A DNA stretch of 64,000 bases. Source: Tomocerus qinae (Eukaryota; Arthropoda; Collembola; Entomobryomorpha; Tomoceridae). A program made the translations under genes and the position numbers. Positions 47,500 to 60,400 of this stretch are shown here, piece by piece. Where the stretch lies: contig CM034546.1 in NCBI GenBank assembly GCA_020055645.1, forward strand, positions 9,672,001 through 9,736,000, in the 5' to 3' direction. The stretch's first letter is position 1. Every line of letters starts with the position of its first letter. Below the pieces are notes generated by a model that searched no databases, was not told the DNA's origin, and was given only the letters and a program-made list of their open reading frames with translations.

Positions 47500-47589
47500 A
47501 ACCTTACCCGAATGATGTCTTCCTCGTCGTCGCCGCCAAGTCCATCGTCCTCTGTCTTCCTCCTGAAGCTGACATTACCCCGCATCTTC
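47500..47589 (-). other. Short reading frame just inside the 5' LTR of the element
   Basis: On the minus strand an ATG directly after the 5' LTR opens a short acidic frame (MRGNVSFRRKTEDDGLGGDD...) that runs into a good splice donor (CGGGTAAGG). It could be the start of a spliced element transcript or of a decayed gag; nothing downstream clearly continues it. Confidence 0.3.
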
Positions 47590-48017
47590 TGTAATGAAGC
47601 TCCTCACTACGGGGTTATGGGGATGAATGTAGCTAGTTCAGATAGTATGAGCAATTGGTAGGTCGCCCAGGCGCCAGGATGACATGATGACAATGACATG
47701 ACCGACGAAATAATGACGACTCACCACTCTTGGACTACATGTCAACGGCCAACTATCCAATCTTTATTTCAGACTTCTTCCTTCGACTCGATCTCTGTGA
47801 GTCTCTGTCCGTGACTGAGTGACTGTACGACTGAGTGCTCTTTCATACATTTACATTACTTTTATAAAGCTACAGACTCATTCGGCTGAGCTCATTCACT
47901 CTTATTGGCTACGCCAATATTCAAATATTCCCCTTAGCGCTATTACTACTTTACTACTAGAGTACATACTATTGCAGGACACAACATAATACTGCTTACT
48001 CCTAAATAACCATTACA
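47590..48017 (-). repeat. 5' LTR
   Basis: 428 bp, identical to the 3' LTR as far as I can read. The TSD AAAG follows at 48018-48021. Confidence 0.92.
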
Positions 48018-48734
48018 AAAGCAATGTCAGACTTTAGTGACGGTGGCTGGACATTTGGGATCCTTGGATTGCCTTTTTCATCTACCGGAAATGGGGGCGG
48101 CAAAACTCCAACTTCTTCTTCGTTGTCAGCCACTTCAGAATGGTCGGGTTCGTTGAAAGGAGCCCCTGTGTTGACATCCGACTTCATCCATGCCCGGCAC
48201 ATCGGATACATCGGTGTCGTCTCATCAAAATGGACCAAGTTCACTGGGCGCTCAAAAAACTTGACAACAAAAGGTTTTTTCACCACTGCAGACGGAGACT
48301 CAGTAAATGAATTCAACTCAATTCTGCGCGAAACTCCCCCACTCCCATAGCTTCTAAAATAATAGTTGCCACACAGTTGTCAATTAACATTAAATTAAAT
48401 TATTAAGTTACAGAGCCCCATATTTTCATGATAAGGTTTAGAGATAGAGATTGACATTGAAATTACATTTTGCATTAAAATCACATTGAAATAATGACAT
48501 TTCAATGTGATATTAATATGAGACAATGACATATTTTTTGACGATATTTCACATTCCAACATTTTACATGGGTTTCCAAATGTCATTGTAAGAACTATTT
48601 CGGATATTGGTTAATACTAAAAATTTGAATATCGTAACTTTTTTAGTTTACAAAATGCAGAACAATTATTTTTTCCCCTTTAATCAAACATGGCAGTCAT
48701 TTCTTATTCAAGGAATTTTTCTTGAAAAAGAAAT

Positions 48735-49055
48735 ATTTGAAATTAATGAAATTATTGAAATAAATGAAATTATTGAAATAAATGAAATTATTGAAATAAA
48801 TGAAATTATTGAAATAAATGAAATTATTGAAATAAATGAAATTATTGAAATAAATGAAATTATTGAAATAAATGAAATTATTGAAATAAATGAAATTATT
48901 GAAATAAATGAAATTATTGAAATAAATGAAATTATTGAAATAAATGAAATTATTGAAATAAATGAAATAATTGAAATAAATGAAATTATTGAAATAAATG
49001 AAATTATTGAAATAAATGAAATTATTGATATTAATGAAATTATTGAAATAAATAC
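48735..49055. repeat. 18 bp tandem array in intron 2 of LIN37 copy 2
   Basis: The unit GAAATTATTGAAATAAAT is repeated about 17-18 times with few changes. Since 18 is a multiple of three, all frames stay open, giving repetitive peptides (EIIEIN) that are not genes. Copy 1 has no such array in its intron. Confidence 0.9.
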
Positions 49056-49067
49056 AATGCGCAATTC

Positions 49068-49250
49068 AGGCACGTATCTAGAAATTTGTTCAAGGGGGGG
49101 CGGAAGGTAAAATTATACCAAAAATAAGACATATTCGCGCAAAAGGCCTAAAATTTTGCAATTTTAGGCCATTTTTGAGAAAAAAATTCTCTTTTTCTCA
49201 GATTTAGGGGGGGCGCTGCGCCCCCCCCGCCCCCTACTAAATACGTGCTT
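49068..49250. mobile_element. G-rich MITE with GCACGTATNTAG ends
   Basis: Inverted ends GCACGTATCTAG and GCACGTATTTAG (inverted) flank G and C runs (AAGGGGGGGC; GCGCCCCCCCCG) and a GGCC core. Relatives are at 13275-13400 and 28918-29005. The target duplication is not clear. Confidence 0.65.
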
Positions 49251-50063
49251 ATGTGTACACGCATGCGAAATTCATTTATTTCGCGCGAAATTTATTGAAA
49301 TAAATGCCATGTACCCAATTTATTTCATTTATTTCAAAAATTTCATTTTTCAAGTTAATAAGGGGTGAAATATTTCACGAAATATTTCAAAAATTTCGCC
49401 TATTTATTTCCGAGAAATATTTCAAGTTCCATGTCTGCCCTTCATCTTTTTTGTTCGGCTATTGTTTGGCCTTGCTGGCTAATTGAAAACCATCATAATT
49501 AATTGTGCTTTTTTATTGTGAAATTGTGTATTCAAAACTTGCATCTGATTTTCGTTATAAAGGTCGTCAAAATTGTCATCCTGAGTATAAGCACTTGCAG
49601 CTGCTTGGACAGGCTTAAGTTTCTGCCGAAAGCGATTACGAGCCGTTAAGACACGCATTGTTTCTGAAAATATAGAAAATTTAAAGCAAAGTGAAAGACA
49701 ACGACAACTTTGAATTTAGCAATGGACGAGTTAGATACTAGGCCTAGGCAGAATACTGAATACTCTGCAGAGCTTTGTATTGCACATTGCACTTTCAACT
49801 CAAATTTCGAACATTTTTACCTCTGTATTTTCTGTTAGATCTGGATTCCATGTTTCTTTTTCTGGCGTTGAATGTCAGCGGCAACAATACATGTACCATG
49901 TACCACGTACTTTAAATAAAATAAGACTGAAGATGACAAAAGACAAATACGTGTATATGCTTCTCATTCACTTCAGCTCGTTTCAACTTTACGCGGTTTA
50001 GCTCAGTCTTTGTCCTGTGTAGTGTGTAGTAGTGCCTAGCCACGCACCATTCAGCCCGAAAGT

Positions 50064-50148
50064 CGAATGGTACATACCTGAATGTAGAATGGTACATACC
50101 CGAAAGCAGAATGTACATACCCGAATGCAGAATGGCACATACCCGAAT
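50064..50148. repeat. Tandem repeat about 25 bp long upstream of LIN37 copy 2
   Basis: About four copies of a unit like GAATGGTACATACCCGAATG, 210 bases 5' of the start codon. Copy 1 has single dispersed ACATACCCGAAA motifs near 17908. It could affect promoter function or simply be a local expansion. Confidence 0.6.
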
Positions 50149-51231
50149 TATTTTGTCATATAATCCTTTCCCAGATTCCCAGTAAATTTTTCAAAAACGT
50201 TTTTGGAAATGTAATGAAAATAAAGTAGATGTTCGTTAACGGTATAAATTTCTGAATATCAAATCTTTCTGTTGCTGATAAAACGTCGAATTATGGCAAA
50301 AGGCTTTCACTTCTCCAACCTAAAATTGTTTTTGTTTTCAAAAATGCATAAATAGAAAAATTTTCGACTTGCTCATTGATACACAATAAAATAATGTTAC
50401 AATAGTATGTGGAATTATTAGACGGTGATGACGGCGATGATTTTCCATAGAAATGAAACTTTGGTTTGCCAAGAACGTCACAAACATTACAATTACAAAC
50501 GCCAAAAATATTTTCCGAAAATGGTACCTAATTTTTCATAATTTGTCCGGCTCCTATCAGAATATTTTTCTTGATACTACTCTAACTAACGCCATTAGTA
50601 TTTTTTATCTTGAATGGGTTTAAGCTCTGTGTAATATAATTATAAAGGAAAAGTTCGTTTAGGGAAAAGTATTGTTTTAATTACATTTCTTTCTCCCAAC
50701 TTTAAAATTTCATTAATGGGCAAAGCATAAGCAGAAATTCACTTGCAAGTAATTACTGTAAGGTAATGGAATAATCAAAATACTTATAGATAGTAAAGTT
50801 TGGAGTTTAAAAGCATCTTTTATAATTTTTTGAAACGGAATGAAATTATATCATATAACCTAAGTTAGGTGATAGGTGAATATACATTATTCCATAAATT
50901 GAGTAACTTGGACTATAACATCGTCTGCTTTACATTACAATTTGACAAGCCATATTTTTGAAAAAAATAATGGAAATTTTAATCCCAACACACGTCTTTT
51001 TATTCGTCGTTTTATTAGCGTAGAATTGCAGCTACATCGTTACATCAAATCGTGATTTACCGAACTTGCATTGCCGATTGATTTTGACCGATTGAAAAGT
51101 TCTCAGAGTAAACATGAAGCTTAATTAGCTGGAAATAAATAAATTATACTCATCAAAGACATAACACAGCCTTTCTTCTCTCAACCAGCATGCACTCAAC
51201 TCAACGCAGTGAATAAAGTCAAACACAGAAC

Positions 51232-51480
51232 CAAGGTTGGTGGATATGGTAACACACTCTGAACTAGTACTAGGTTAAACTTATACTTGCTTGAAATATC
51301 ACCCAAAACCACTTGGGGGAAACGAACAGGCATCTCCGTGCCATAGAGTTAAAATCTATAAAATCCATGGTTACCCCTCTTTTGATCCCCAAAAAGGTTC
51401 TGGGTGATATTTCAAAAAAGTATAAGTTAATCCAGTACTAGTGCAGAGTGTTACCAAAGTTACCATATCCACCAAGCTTG
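51232..51480. mobile_element. hAT-type foldback MITE, 249 bp
   Basis: Long inverted ends (CAAGGTTGGTGGATATGGTA and CAAGCTTGGTGGATATGGTA inverted, continuing with CTAGTACT and ACTTATACTT) are flanked by a perfect 8 bp target duplication CACAGAAC (51224-51231, 51481-51488). It is absent from the matching place in block 1 (about 23650). Confidence 0.87.
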
Positions 51481-51884
51481 CACAGAACTATGCGATTCGG
51501 CTCACAGCTCCAACTAGGCTGCAATAGCACACTTTAGTGTTGGTATTACAATTCAAAAGTCCAATGTATTCACCTTCCGTCACTTTTTGGAAACTTTGAA
51601 ATATTTTGGTAAATAAATACTTAAATACAGGCTAATCTCTATAACCCTATGCACACAAACACAACAAAGTGTATGCCCAAGTTACCCCGCTATTAACCTT
51701 TCTTATAAATTAAACTTCACAACTTTGGCACATTTATTTTAGCAAGAACTTTGTAATTATCCTAATTTCATGTACGATACGAAATAGTACGAAATAGAAC
51801 CTATGTCAGCATTTCTCACATAATAATATATTGTACTGTAGATTTCCCATTTCCACAACTTACACGACACGTCCTAAAGCATTA

Positions 51885-52893
51885 ACCCGTTCCTTACTAC
51901 GGTAACCATATGGTAACAGTCAAGGATATCTAATTCAAATATTTTTATTTTGTAGACAAGATTTAATAAATGCATGCCGCCACTTATGAATCATCACTAA
52001 TGCATGTCCTTCCACATTTTACAAAAAAGTATCAAATTTTCTCCTTTCTTCGATTTTTTATGAAATTTCGAATTTAGGCATCCGAATCTTATATGAAAAA
52101 TTAAGGAATTTTTTTTTCAAAAATTAATATATACGAAATGGGAAATAATGTTATCTTGTTAGTGGTTAGAATGAGTTTTCAGTATCCATAATTATCGGAA
52201 ATAGACTAAATTTCAAAATTCACAAAACGCTTTGAGCGCTGTGTCGCTGCAAGCGTCAGTGTTACCATTTGGATACTCTAGGATGATATGAGTGCAGCAA
52301 GCCGTGTGTGACAGTTAGTACCAAACCACCTCTATATCTCACTTTTTTTAGTCATGACCCCAAATGTTTCATCGATTCTTTATCGAAATGACCTGGGGGC
52401 AACACTCCTACTCTCCCCATCCCCTAGAAGGTGGGTGGGGAGGTTGGGGCAAAATGAGATTCTACTAGATTTGGATAGATATCGACCCATTAAACAAATC
52501 TCCACCCATTTTCACCCCCTCCGAACCACTTTTAGGTTGGATTTCGGCATCGATCACGTTGCCCCAATTGCCCCCTCCCCCGTTGCTCCAAGTTTGGCCA
52601 CTTAACTTATTACATTAATTTTTCCCCCGTTATTCCAAGTACTTTTATATTAATCTATTGTGCCTATCTAATCTATTGAATTCGTTGCCGCCGTCGCCCC
52701 AAGCGTAGTAAATAGTAGTGTATGTGCAATATATTGGGGACAGGTGGGGCAACAAATTCAATAGATTGGAATGCACATTGGAAACGCTTGAGGCAACAAG
52801 GGAAATAAATTAAGGTAATAGTTTAAGTGGTCAAACTTGGGGCCACGGGTGCAACGTTGGTAGCAGAAGCAACGGGGACAAAGTTAAAGTTCG
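51885..52893. other. Block-2-specific segment, probably composite insertion
   Basis: The sequence on both sides matches block 1 (24355 and 24755), but the 1 kb between does not. It contains C-rich and G-rich stretches, with GAATTCGTTGCCGC / GGGGCAACAAATTC and CCAATCTATTGAATT inverted motifs, suggesting one or two transposon insertions plus a deletion. I could not define ends. Confidence 0.45.
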
Positions 52894-54457
52894 GTTAAAG
52901 TATGGTTGGTATTCCCATGTGTAACGCAATGATGACGCATATTATTTTAGCTCAGGTATATTGTAACAAGAGTGTTCAGTCTTATCAATAATGATATCAC
53001 CGTTTATTATGGTTTATGGCCTCATTCCCAGCTTATTTTAATAATGTAGACCGTTGTAATCAAATCAAAAGTTATTGTAGAGAATGGGATTATTTCCCTA
53101 ATATTTCATAATTTATTACACAAGTAAATTTTCCTTAAGATAATTGAAATCCTCTTAACAATAACCACCTGCGAAATGTACAATGTCAGTTACGAATGTG
53201 CTATTTCCTTGGTTTACGAAAGAACTTTTAATGACTTCTCTTAGAATCGTTTTCAATTAGTGCCAATGAAATCATTAAAATGAGATAACTGTCTCAATTG
53301 GGTTTGCTTACACTATCTGTATATTAGGTCTGAATTTAAGAAAAAGACAAAGCACTCTTGCCTCTTTAATGTATTTAATATCTGTGATACACATTTACAA
53401 CCTTGGGAATTAAAAAATGAGCCGGAATTATAGTACATAATGAAACATACCCATGCCCATTTCTGTAGCCTGTACTAACTTTGTACATGCTACAAAGGCA
53501 GGCTCTTTGTAATACAAAGAATGTGAATAAATTAACCACTACAAATGGATGAATTGAATAGCGAATTTAGCGACGCAGAAAGGTTACTGAGGTTGCTAAC
53601 AGACCAAAGTCCAAAATTTTAGGAATTGGCCAATATATCATTAAACTGCCCAAATGCAAGTGACTGTTTCGGCTACCCATCCTTTGTGGCATTAGGAATT
53701 TGCTTTCCGATCTTTTAAGTAGAAGGGGTATTGCATCATGTTGTGTTACTTATTAGTTGCGGATTGACTGAATTCTGACTGGGCTGATATGATCGACGGA
53801 TATAGAGACAGGCGGACAGACATCGTAGGTTTTCTCATAAACTAGCTAGTTCATTTAAATCATTTAAAACTACAAAAAACAGCAACCGACTTTGTCTTTT
53901 ACATGCGTAAAAGGCAGACATAGAAAGAAACGATCACAGAAAAGATTATAATATTTTCTGAAGATATTTTCCGAACTTCAGTTTAATCAGTAACACTGAC
54001 ATTCGAAGACGAGGGCAAGAATATTGTATTATCACATTCTCACTTGCTATTCCTGCACGGGTTTTTCTAAACGTTTAAAGTTAATTGCATGTTTGTGAAT
54101 TCTCAACCAAACGTACCTGTGCCGATTAGAAATTTGAACATTAATGGCTTAATGTGTGATAATAGTTACATATAGTCAGTTTCGTTCTGAGATGAAATTA
54201 CTACAAGTATTCACGTATAAAACATAATTCCACCATAAAGATAATATTTCTATTAACTTTTTTCTCAATTGAAACATGATAAATACAAGCTGTAGTTAAT
54301 ACTTTCAATCAAAGTTTGCAAAGCTATCTTACCGAAAGGAAAGACTAATAAAAGTTCTATTTTACGCAGTACTAAATATTTAGAATTTTTTCCACGTAAA
54401 GCAACATATAAACTATTACTATTTCTCTACTACATAAAGGAAATAAGTCTTCATAAA

Positions 54458-57400
54458 ATGGGGCTTGGTAAGTAGATTAATTAACTTCAATTGAGTTTGG
54501 AACTTTTGTCGATTTGTAGGAAACAAAGATTAAAAAATTAAAAACTAGTTCACATACTTATATAATATTACATTTGTAACAGCAATTTGTAGAATAATTA
54601 TATACTTGGTTGACGATGTATACATATGAGTCCGATCACGATATTAATGCTAAAAGAATTTTCTAAAAAAACTAAAGCTAAAAGACTAAGAGTTTCTATA
54701 GGAATAAAATTCCATGAACAAAATCTCTTTCCACAAATTTTAAGCTGTTTTTCCAATCGTAAATATACATATTGTTGTATTTACATTTTATTTTTATTGT
54801 GTTGTACATTTTGGAACACAAAATTAAAATTATAAAACTTGTTTCATTTAAAATTATTTAAGATGAATAGTCGAGAACCACGAACGTAGACTTGTTGCCA
54901 TGATTCCCTACTATAAGTACATCTTTTGAAAGGGATAAACATCGTCCAAAACACGGAGTGAGGAAAGGGCTGTAAAATCATTTCCGTTTACTTTGTAGTA
55001 AAAAAAATCCAAACGGTTTTAGCTGGTTCATGGGAAAGTAAATGCAATCACTTTACAAGAATTTCCACACCCTGGGTTTAGGACGATATTTATATTCAGT
55101 TTGTAAAAAAGTGGATAATAGTATCAACCCCGAGGGACACTACTATTCCCACGTAGCCAAGAAGTAGTATAAATACACTCTTCCCAGGCGTACAGGGAAT
55201 CCGGTTTGGGGGCATGGGCGTAGTAAACTCTTTTACAGAACAACCTCAACTTTTCCTCATCAAAATGACGAAAATTTGGTGTTTTTCAAACATCAGCTCT
55301 GACATTTAACAGAACATTTATCCAGTCGTAGTGCAGGCAGTATTATATTATTAACAATTTTTAAATTAGCTGAACAGCATTTTGGTAAACCTAGGGTTAA
55401 GAGCAGTGTTCCATTTTAGCCGGCTAAAAATGATTTTGACCAGCCAGCCGGCTAAATTGGCTGAAATGGCTAATGGCCAAAATGGCCAAATATCATGGGT
55501 TCACATAGCCCCGTTTGACTATTTTTGGCCATTTTAGCCACTGGCTAAAAAGAATTTCATCCAGCCGGCCGGCCATTTTAGTCAGCCATTTTAACCAACC
55601 AGCCGGCTGGTCATCGAACACTGGTTAAGAGTGGTTAATAGCGGGATAACTTTCGCATACATTTATTGCGTGTATTACTTAGGATTGGAATGTAGCCCGT
55701 ATTTATTTACCAAAAAAGCCTTCAAAATGCTCGAAAGCCTTTGCTCCTTTGCCCGCTATTAACCACCCTTAAGAATGACAAAATTTGAAAACTTTACGTC
55801 CCTTTGGATTTTCAGGAGTCAAAAACGCATGGGTTACTGTCGCCGTCGACGATGCATCAGTAAGAAATGCAATTGTTTTGGCAAAATCCCTTGCCCGGGT
55901 TGTCACGAATGCTGACACTGTGGTTTTAGCTCCCAATGACATTTTCCATTCGACTGGAGGGTAAACCATTAAAACATTATGTAGATATAGTAGTATTGCT
56001 TGGTTGATTATATTAAGGGAAAAATGGAATTCGTATGGCACACACCTTAATTTTGTATGAGATTTTGAAAAATAGTTTATCTAACTTTGTATGGAATTTA
56101 TGAATAATGTGAGTAATGGTAATCAAATCGAGTAATAAGCGAGTATTATAATCGGCATTATTGTCGTTTTAGATCTTTAGAGGTTTATATTTAAATGTTT
56201 GCTTAACCTTCAAGGGTAATAATGTTTCAGTCTCTATATAAATTCCTGTCCAAGTCTGTGAAACCCTTGCCTTCTTTTTTTTCATTTTCTTTATCACTAT
56301 CGTCACCGTCAGTGTCACAGTCACTATCCGTTTTGTATTGCAAACTAACAAATTTATTGACCCGACCATAGTCCTTGTGTTCACAGAAAGGCAACTTGTA
56401 ACGAAATACATGCAACACAAATACAGCAGACAAGAATCACAGATAACATGTTAATTATCTAGATAATGTCAGAACCCAGAACAATGACTTCACTTCTCTG
56501 CATAACTATGCATTCCTCCTGGCTATTACAGTTTCTATTTGGGTCTTATTACATATTATTCGTGTATATCTCCCATACATATACATACTTCCATACACAT
56601 CCAAACGTTCAGCTCTTTTGAACACCATACCAGGTAAAAGTAAATGTCAATAATTCCGCCATACAGAATTAAGGTGTGTGCCATACGATTTAAAACGCAC
56701 CCTTATATTAATTCATTTAGTTTTCTAATTCGTCAGCAATAAGCTGGGGAACTTTTGAGCATCTGCACGTCTGCACCTGCTGCTCAAAAGTTAAAAGGAA
56801 CTTTTGAGCACCCATGCAGCATTTGGTACAGGTGGGCACTTTATAAGCCACCTGTCACTATTTTTGCCTTTTTTCTAACCTAACCTAATTAAAATTAACA
56901 TAATAGAAAAAAATGCTTGGTTGTTTCAATTTTATTAGGTTAGAAGGTCAAAAAAGAGGCAAATACTGACTGGTTTTGAAAATACTTAGTTTGTTGCCTG
57001 ATTTTTGCACTGGGAAAAAAATTTCCAGTTACTGCGTCCCGTTTGCAGCAACCCAACCATGAAATACGTTATTTGTAAAGCGTCTGGCATGGCCTGGCAT
57101 TCATGGCATGCCCACCTATCTGTGCCAAGTGCTGCATGGGTGCTCAAAAGTTCCTTTTAACTTTTGAGCAGGTACAGATGCTCAAAAGTTCCCCAGGTAT
57201 ATTGTTAGGCTGTCGTGTTATATTAATACTTTATGTAAAAACTATTTTTATCACTAGAAAACTTTCGTTTATACTTTGAATCACGTCAGAAAGAAATAAA
57301 TAGTTATAGTTATGCTACAACAAACAATACAAAATTCAATTCACTATGATATTTACATTTCTGTATAAAACTGTATCGCTCAATATTAATGTATTGATTA

Positions 57401-60400
57401 TTTTGAAGACATCATCTATTTGAATACTTCGATGTCGTCCTGCCACAAAATGTGGATACAAGAAATGGAACGGATATGGAATTCCTTAAAATTGTAGCAT
57501 GTAATCTGCAAATGTACTCCACGATAATCGTACTCAGCCCAAATAAAATGGTCAGTTTTAACTTACATATATAACCCTATTTAATATATTTTTACATTGT
57601 CTCTCGTGTCAAGTTATAATAAATATTTTTATGGTAACATGTGTTTAGGTGGTTGCAAACTGTGATGAAATATTCAATCTTGGCAAAGACTTTGCTATCG
57701 CTACCTTCCATGATCATGAGAATGAATACTATGACATTTCACTTTTTGTAATAAAACCAAAATTTTATTTCACCAGTGGCCTGTCCAATACATTGGGACT
57801 AAATAATCTCACAAATAATTGCCGTAAGTCGATTATAATATTTACTAATTGCTAATTAGAAAAGCGTGTAAAACTAAATGCATGTCGGCATATAATCAGC
57901 ATAAAAATTTCAGGTTAAATCTTTTCATTTGCATTTAGCAGAAAACAAGAATAAATTGTTGAATATTCCCATAAACAATAGCCTGTATCTGTTATTAACC
58001 AAAAATCTAGTGACCAGATATCGGCTATTGATAAAATGAGGATAAACTTAACATTATGTCATGATTATAATACATCACTATAAGAATTTATTTAATCAAG
58101 TTACATAATTTTGATTGCCAGAAGTATTTTAATTTTTAGTGGCGGATAATTTAAAGAAATTTTTCTTACTGGAAGACCATCAAAGATTTTTCCATCGTCT
58201 TTCAAAAAATTACAACTATAACATCAGTAATTCTCTTCCACAAATAGAGTAAGATTTTAAATTTGTGACGCCATTAGTAAAGTTTATCAGACATTAATTA
58301 TTTTATTCATCATCAAATCAACTTCATCCCATGTTATTATGAAACACTTACTTACTTTAATTGTATAATATTTTTGTCCACCCAAACGTTTTTAGGAATC
58401 TTCATACTGCCAAAATTATTGACTTTGGTGACGTGGAACATGTGAAGAAGGAAATTCAAAGCAATTATTTTGAAAATGTTAGACAAGCATTAATTTTTTG
58501 TATTGAAAAACTAATCATGCATGCATTATGTAGGAAGTGAAAATTCAACAACGTAAACTACTTTTTGTAGGAAATAATACAAGGTTGGATGTCGTTTTAC
58601 GAAAAAGCCGTCAACAACATTAACATTGGGTGGCAACAATGTGTATTGCCACAATCACCATCAGGAAATTTTGAAAAACGTTACTATAAGGATTGTATAG
58701 CCGTTGTGGGTCAAAGTTGTAGATTTCCTGGAGCCAACAACATTGACGAGTTTTGGGAGTTAATAAAAAGCGGTGGAGACGGCATCTGTCCAATTCCACC
58801 AGAACGTCTATACGACTTTCAGCAAAACGATCCACGGTATAATGAGTCCCGTGGAGGATTTCTGAAGTGCCCAATTGATGAGTTTGATGCCAACTTCTTT
58901 GGGATTAGTCCCAGAGAGGCGACGCTTATGGATCCTCAACAACGACTTTTGCTGGAAATAGCATGGGAAGCTTTGGAGAATGCAGCTATTAATCCTCATT
59001 CTTTAAAAGGCAAGTAACTACTAAACGTTTCACTTTAATTATGATTATAATCAATCGCTCACATACATAGTTTGCAGTGGGAAATGAAAAGTGAATACTT
59101 TCTCATTTCCCCTTGGGAAAATAGGGAAACAAAAATTCCAAGTGGGAAATGCATCCTAATTCCGCAAGATGGGACACTCATTTCCCACAATATCTTACTG
59201 TTTTCAATTTACCAAATTGGTGGGATTTCCCGATGTCTCACAAAATTTTCTGCGAAATGGGATTATCTGAAGTTCAAAACTATGGTTATTGTTATTGGTT
59301 ACATATTATAATATTACATTTTTGAACAGGAGGAAACACTGGAGTTTTCACAGGTGTTTGGACTCACGATTACGAACGACTGGTGGTTGAAAATGCAACT
59401 GCACAAGATTTTCATCATGTTGTTCTTGGAAATGCATTTTCAGCAACATCTGCACGAGTGTCTTACTTTTTGGGATTAAATGGGCCTAACATAGCTGTTG
59501 AGTCTGGTTGTTCATCATCAATGATAAGTCTTCATTTAGCCTGTGAAAGCTTAAGAAAGCAAGAAACCAATTTATGTTTGGTTTTAGGGGCCAATATTTT
59601 ACCTATTCCATTTCCATATTGTGCCGTTTCTTTTTTGGCTAGCGATGGGCATTGTAAAACGTTTGATGAAAAAGCGGACGGGTTTGGAAGAGCAGAGGGT
59701 ATCGCTGGAATTGTTCTAAAAAGACTACCTGACGCCATTAAAGACGGCGACAGGATTTTGGGAGTGATTCGGGGATCTGGTGTGACCAATGAAGGAACTA
59801 CTTGTAGCTTTGGAACGCCCAGCAAGCATTGTCAGGAAGTCGCTGTGAAAGAAGCACTAAAGAATGCGAACGTAGATCCCAGAGATGTGGACTATGTAGA
59901 GGCTCATGGAACCGGGACACCTGTAGGTGATCCCATTGAATTTGCAGCATTGTCGGCTGCTTATGCAGTAGGGAATAGAGAAAATCCGTTGTTGGTCGGC
60001 TCCGTTAAAACGAATACGGGCCACACTGAATCTGCAGCAGGGTTGGCTGGTGTCATCAAAGTACTTTTGTCTATTCAGAATGAAACCATTCCTCCTCACA
60101 GAAATTTTAATACCTTAAACCCAAATATTAATCTCGATTTGATTCCTGCAGAAATTCCTCTTGAATGTAAAAATTGGGTGAGAAATTTCAACAGACCACG
60201 AATTGCCGGAGTTAGCTCTTTTGGTATTAGTGGTGCAAATGTGCACGCTATCATAGAAGAACCTCCTTTGCTAAGCGATTTATTCGATACTACTTCACAA
60301 AACAAGATGGAAAAAATGCATCAAATCTTCACTATTTCTGCTAAATCAGAAAATGCCCTTTTAGATTTATCCAAAAAGTATATCGATCATTTAGAAAGCA

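Larger units (their letters stand above)
42653..48017 (-). mobile_element. Non-autonomous LTR retrotransposon inserted in LIN37 copy 2
   Basis: This is a 5365 bp element with 428 bp direct terminal repeats, ends TGTAATG...CATTACA, and a 4 bp target duplication AAAG (42649-42652, 48018-48021). The two LTRs read as identical by eye. A polypurine tract (AAAAAGGGGAAATA on the minus strand, 43094-43081) lies just inside the left LTR, so the element is oriented on the minus strand with its 5' LTR at 47590-48017. The approximately 4.5 kb interior has no long open frame and no recognisable gag or pol, so it must be mobilised in trans. The 4 bp duplication fits Ty3/Gypsy better than Bel/Pao (5 bp). 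A primer-binding site is not obvious. Confidence 0.9.
42144..49851 (-). pseudogene. lin-37: LIN37 homologue copy 2, exon 3 split by an LTR retrotransposon
   Basis: Minus-strand pieces are exon 1 49851-49821 (MESRSNRKYR), exon 2 49663-49543, exon 3 48353-48018 plus 42648-42636, and exon 4 42302-42144. Without the inserted element the frame is open throughout and the splice phases match copy 1. Both LIN37 blocks are kept (FVVKFFERPVNLVHFDETTP; the C-terminal RW-KEAARHN block). Substitutions are scattered, and the exon 2 donor has changed from GTAAGT to GCAAGT, which is still a usable type. The element interrupts the codons just after KSDIA, so translation would run a few residues into the LTR and stop, losing the C-terminal block. 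It was therefore probably a working gene until very recently. Confidence 0.88.
51050..54457 (+). promoter_or_regulatory. Upstream unit of the glycogenin-PKS gene, copy C
   Basis: This matches 23515-26964 from CCGATTGAAAAGTTCTCAGA to the start codon, with block-specific changes: a MITE (51232-51480), about 1 kb of different sequence (51885-52893), the reversed segment 53427-53536, and no CAGGGTTACCAG element. No gene is visible in it. Confidence 0.5.

Noticed and set aside
48607-49110. 167-codon open frame rich in EIIEIN, and its 121-codon antisense partner
   Set aside because: Both are translations of an 18 bp tandem array in an intron.
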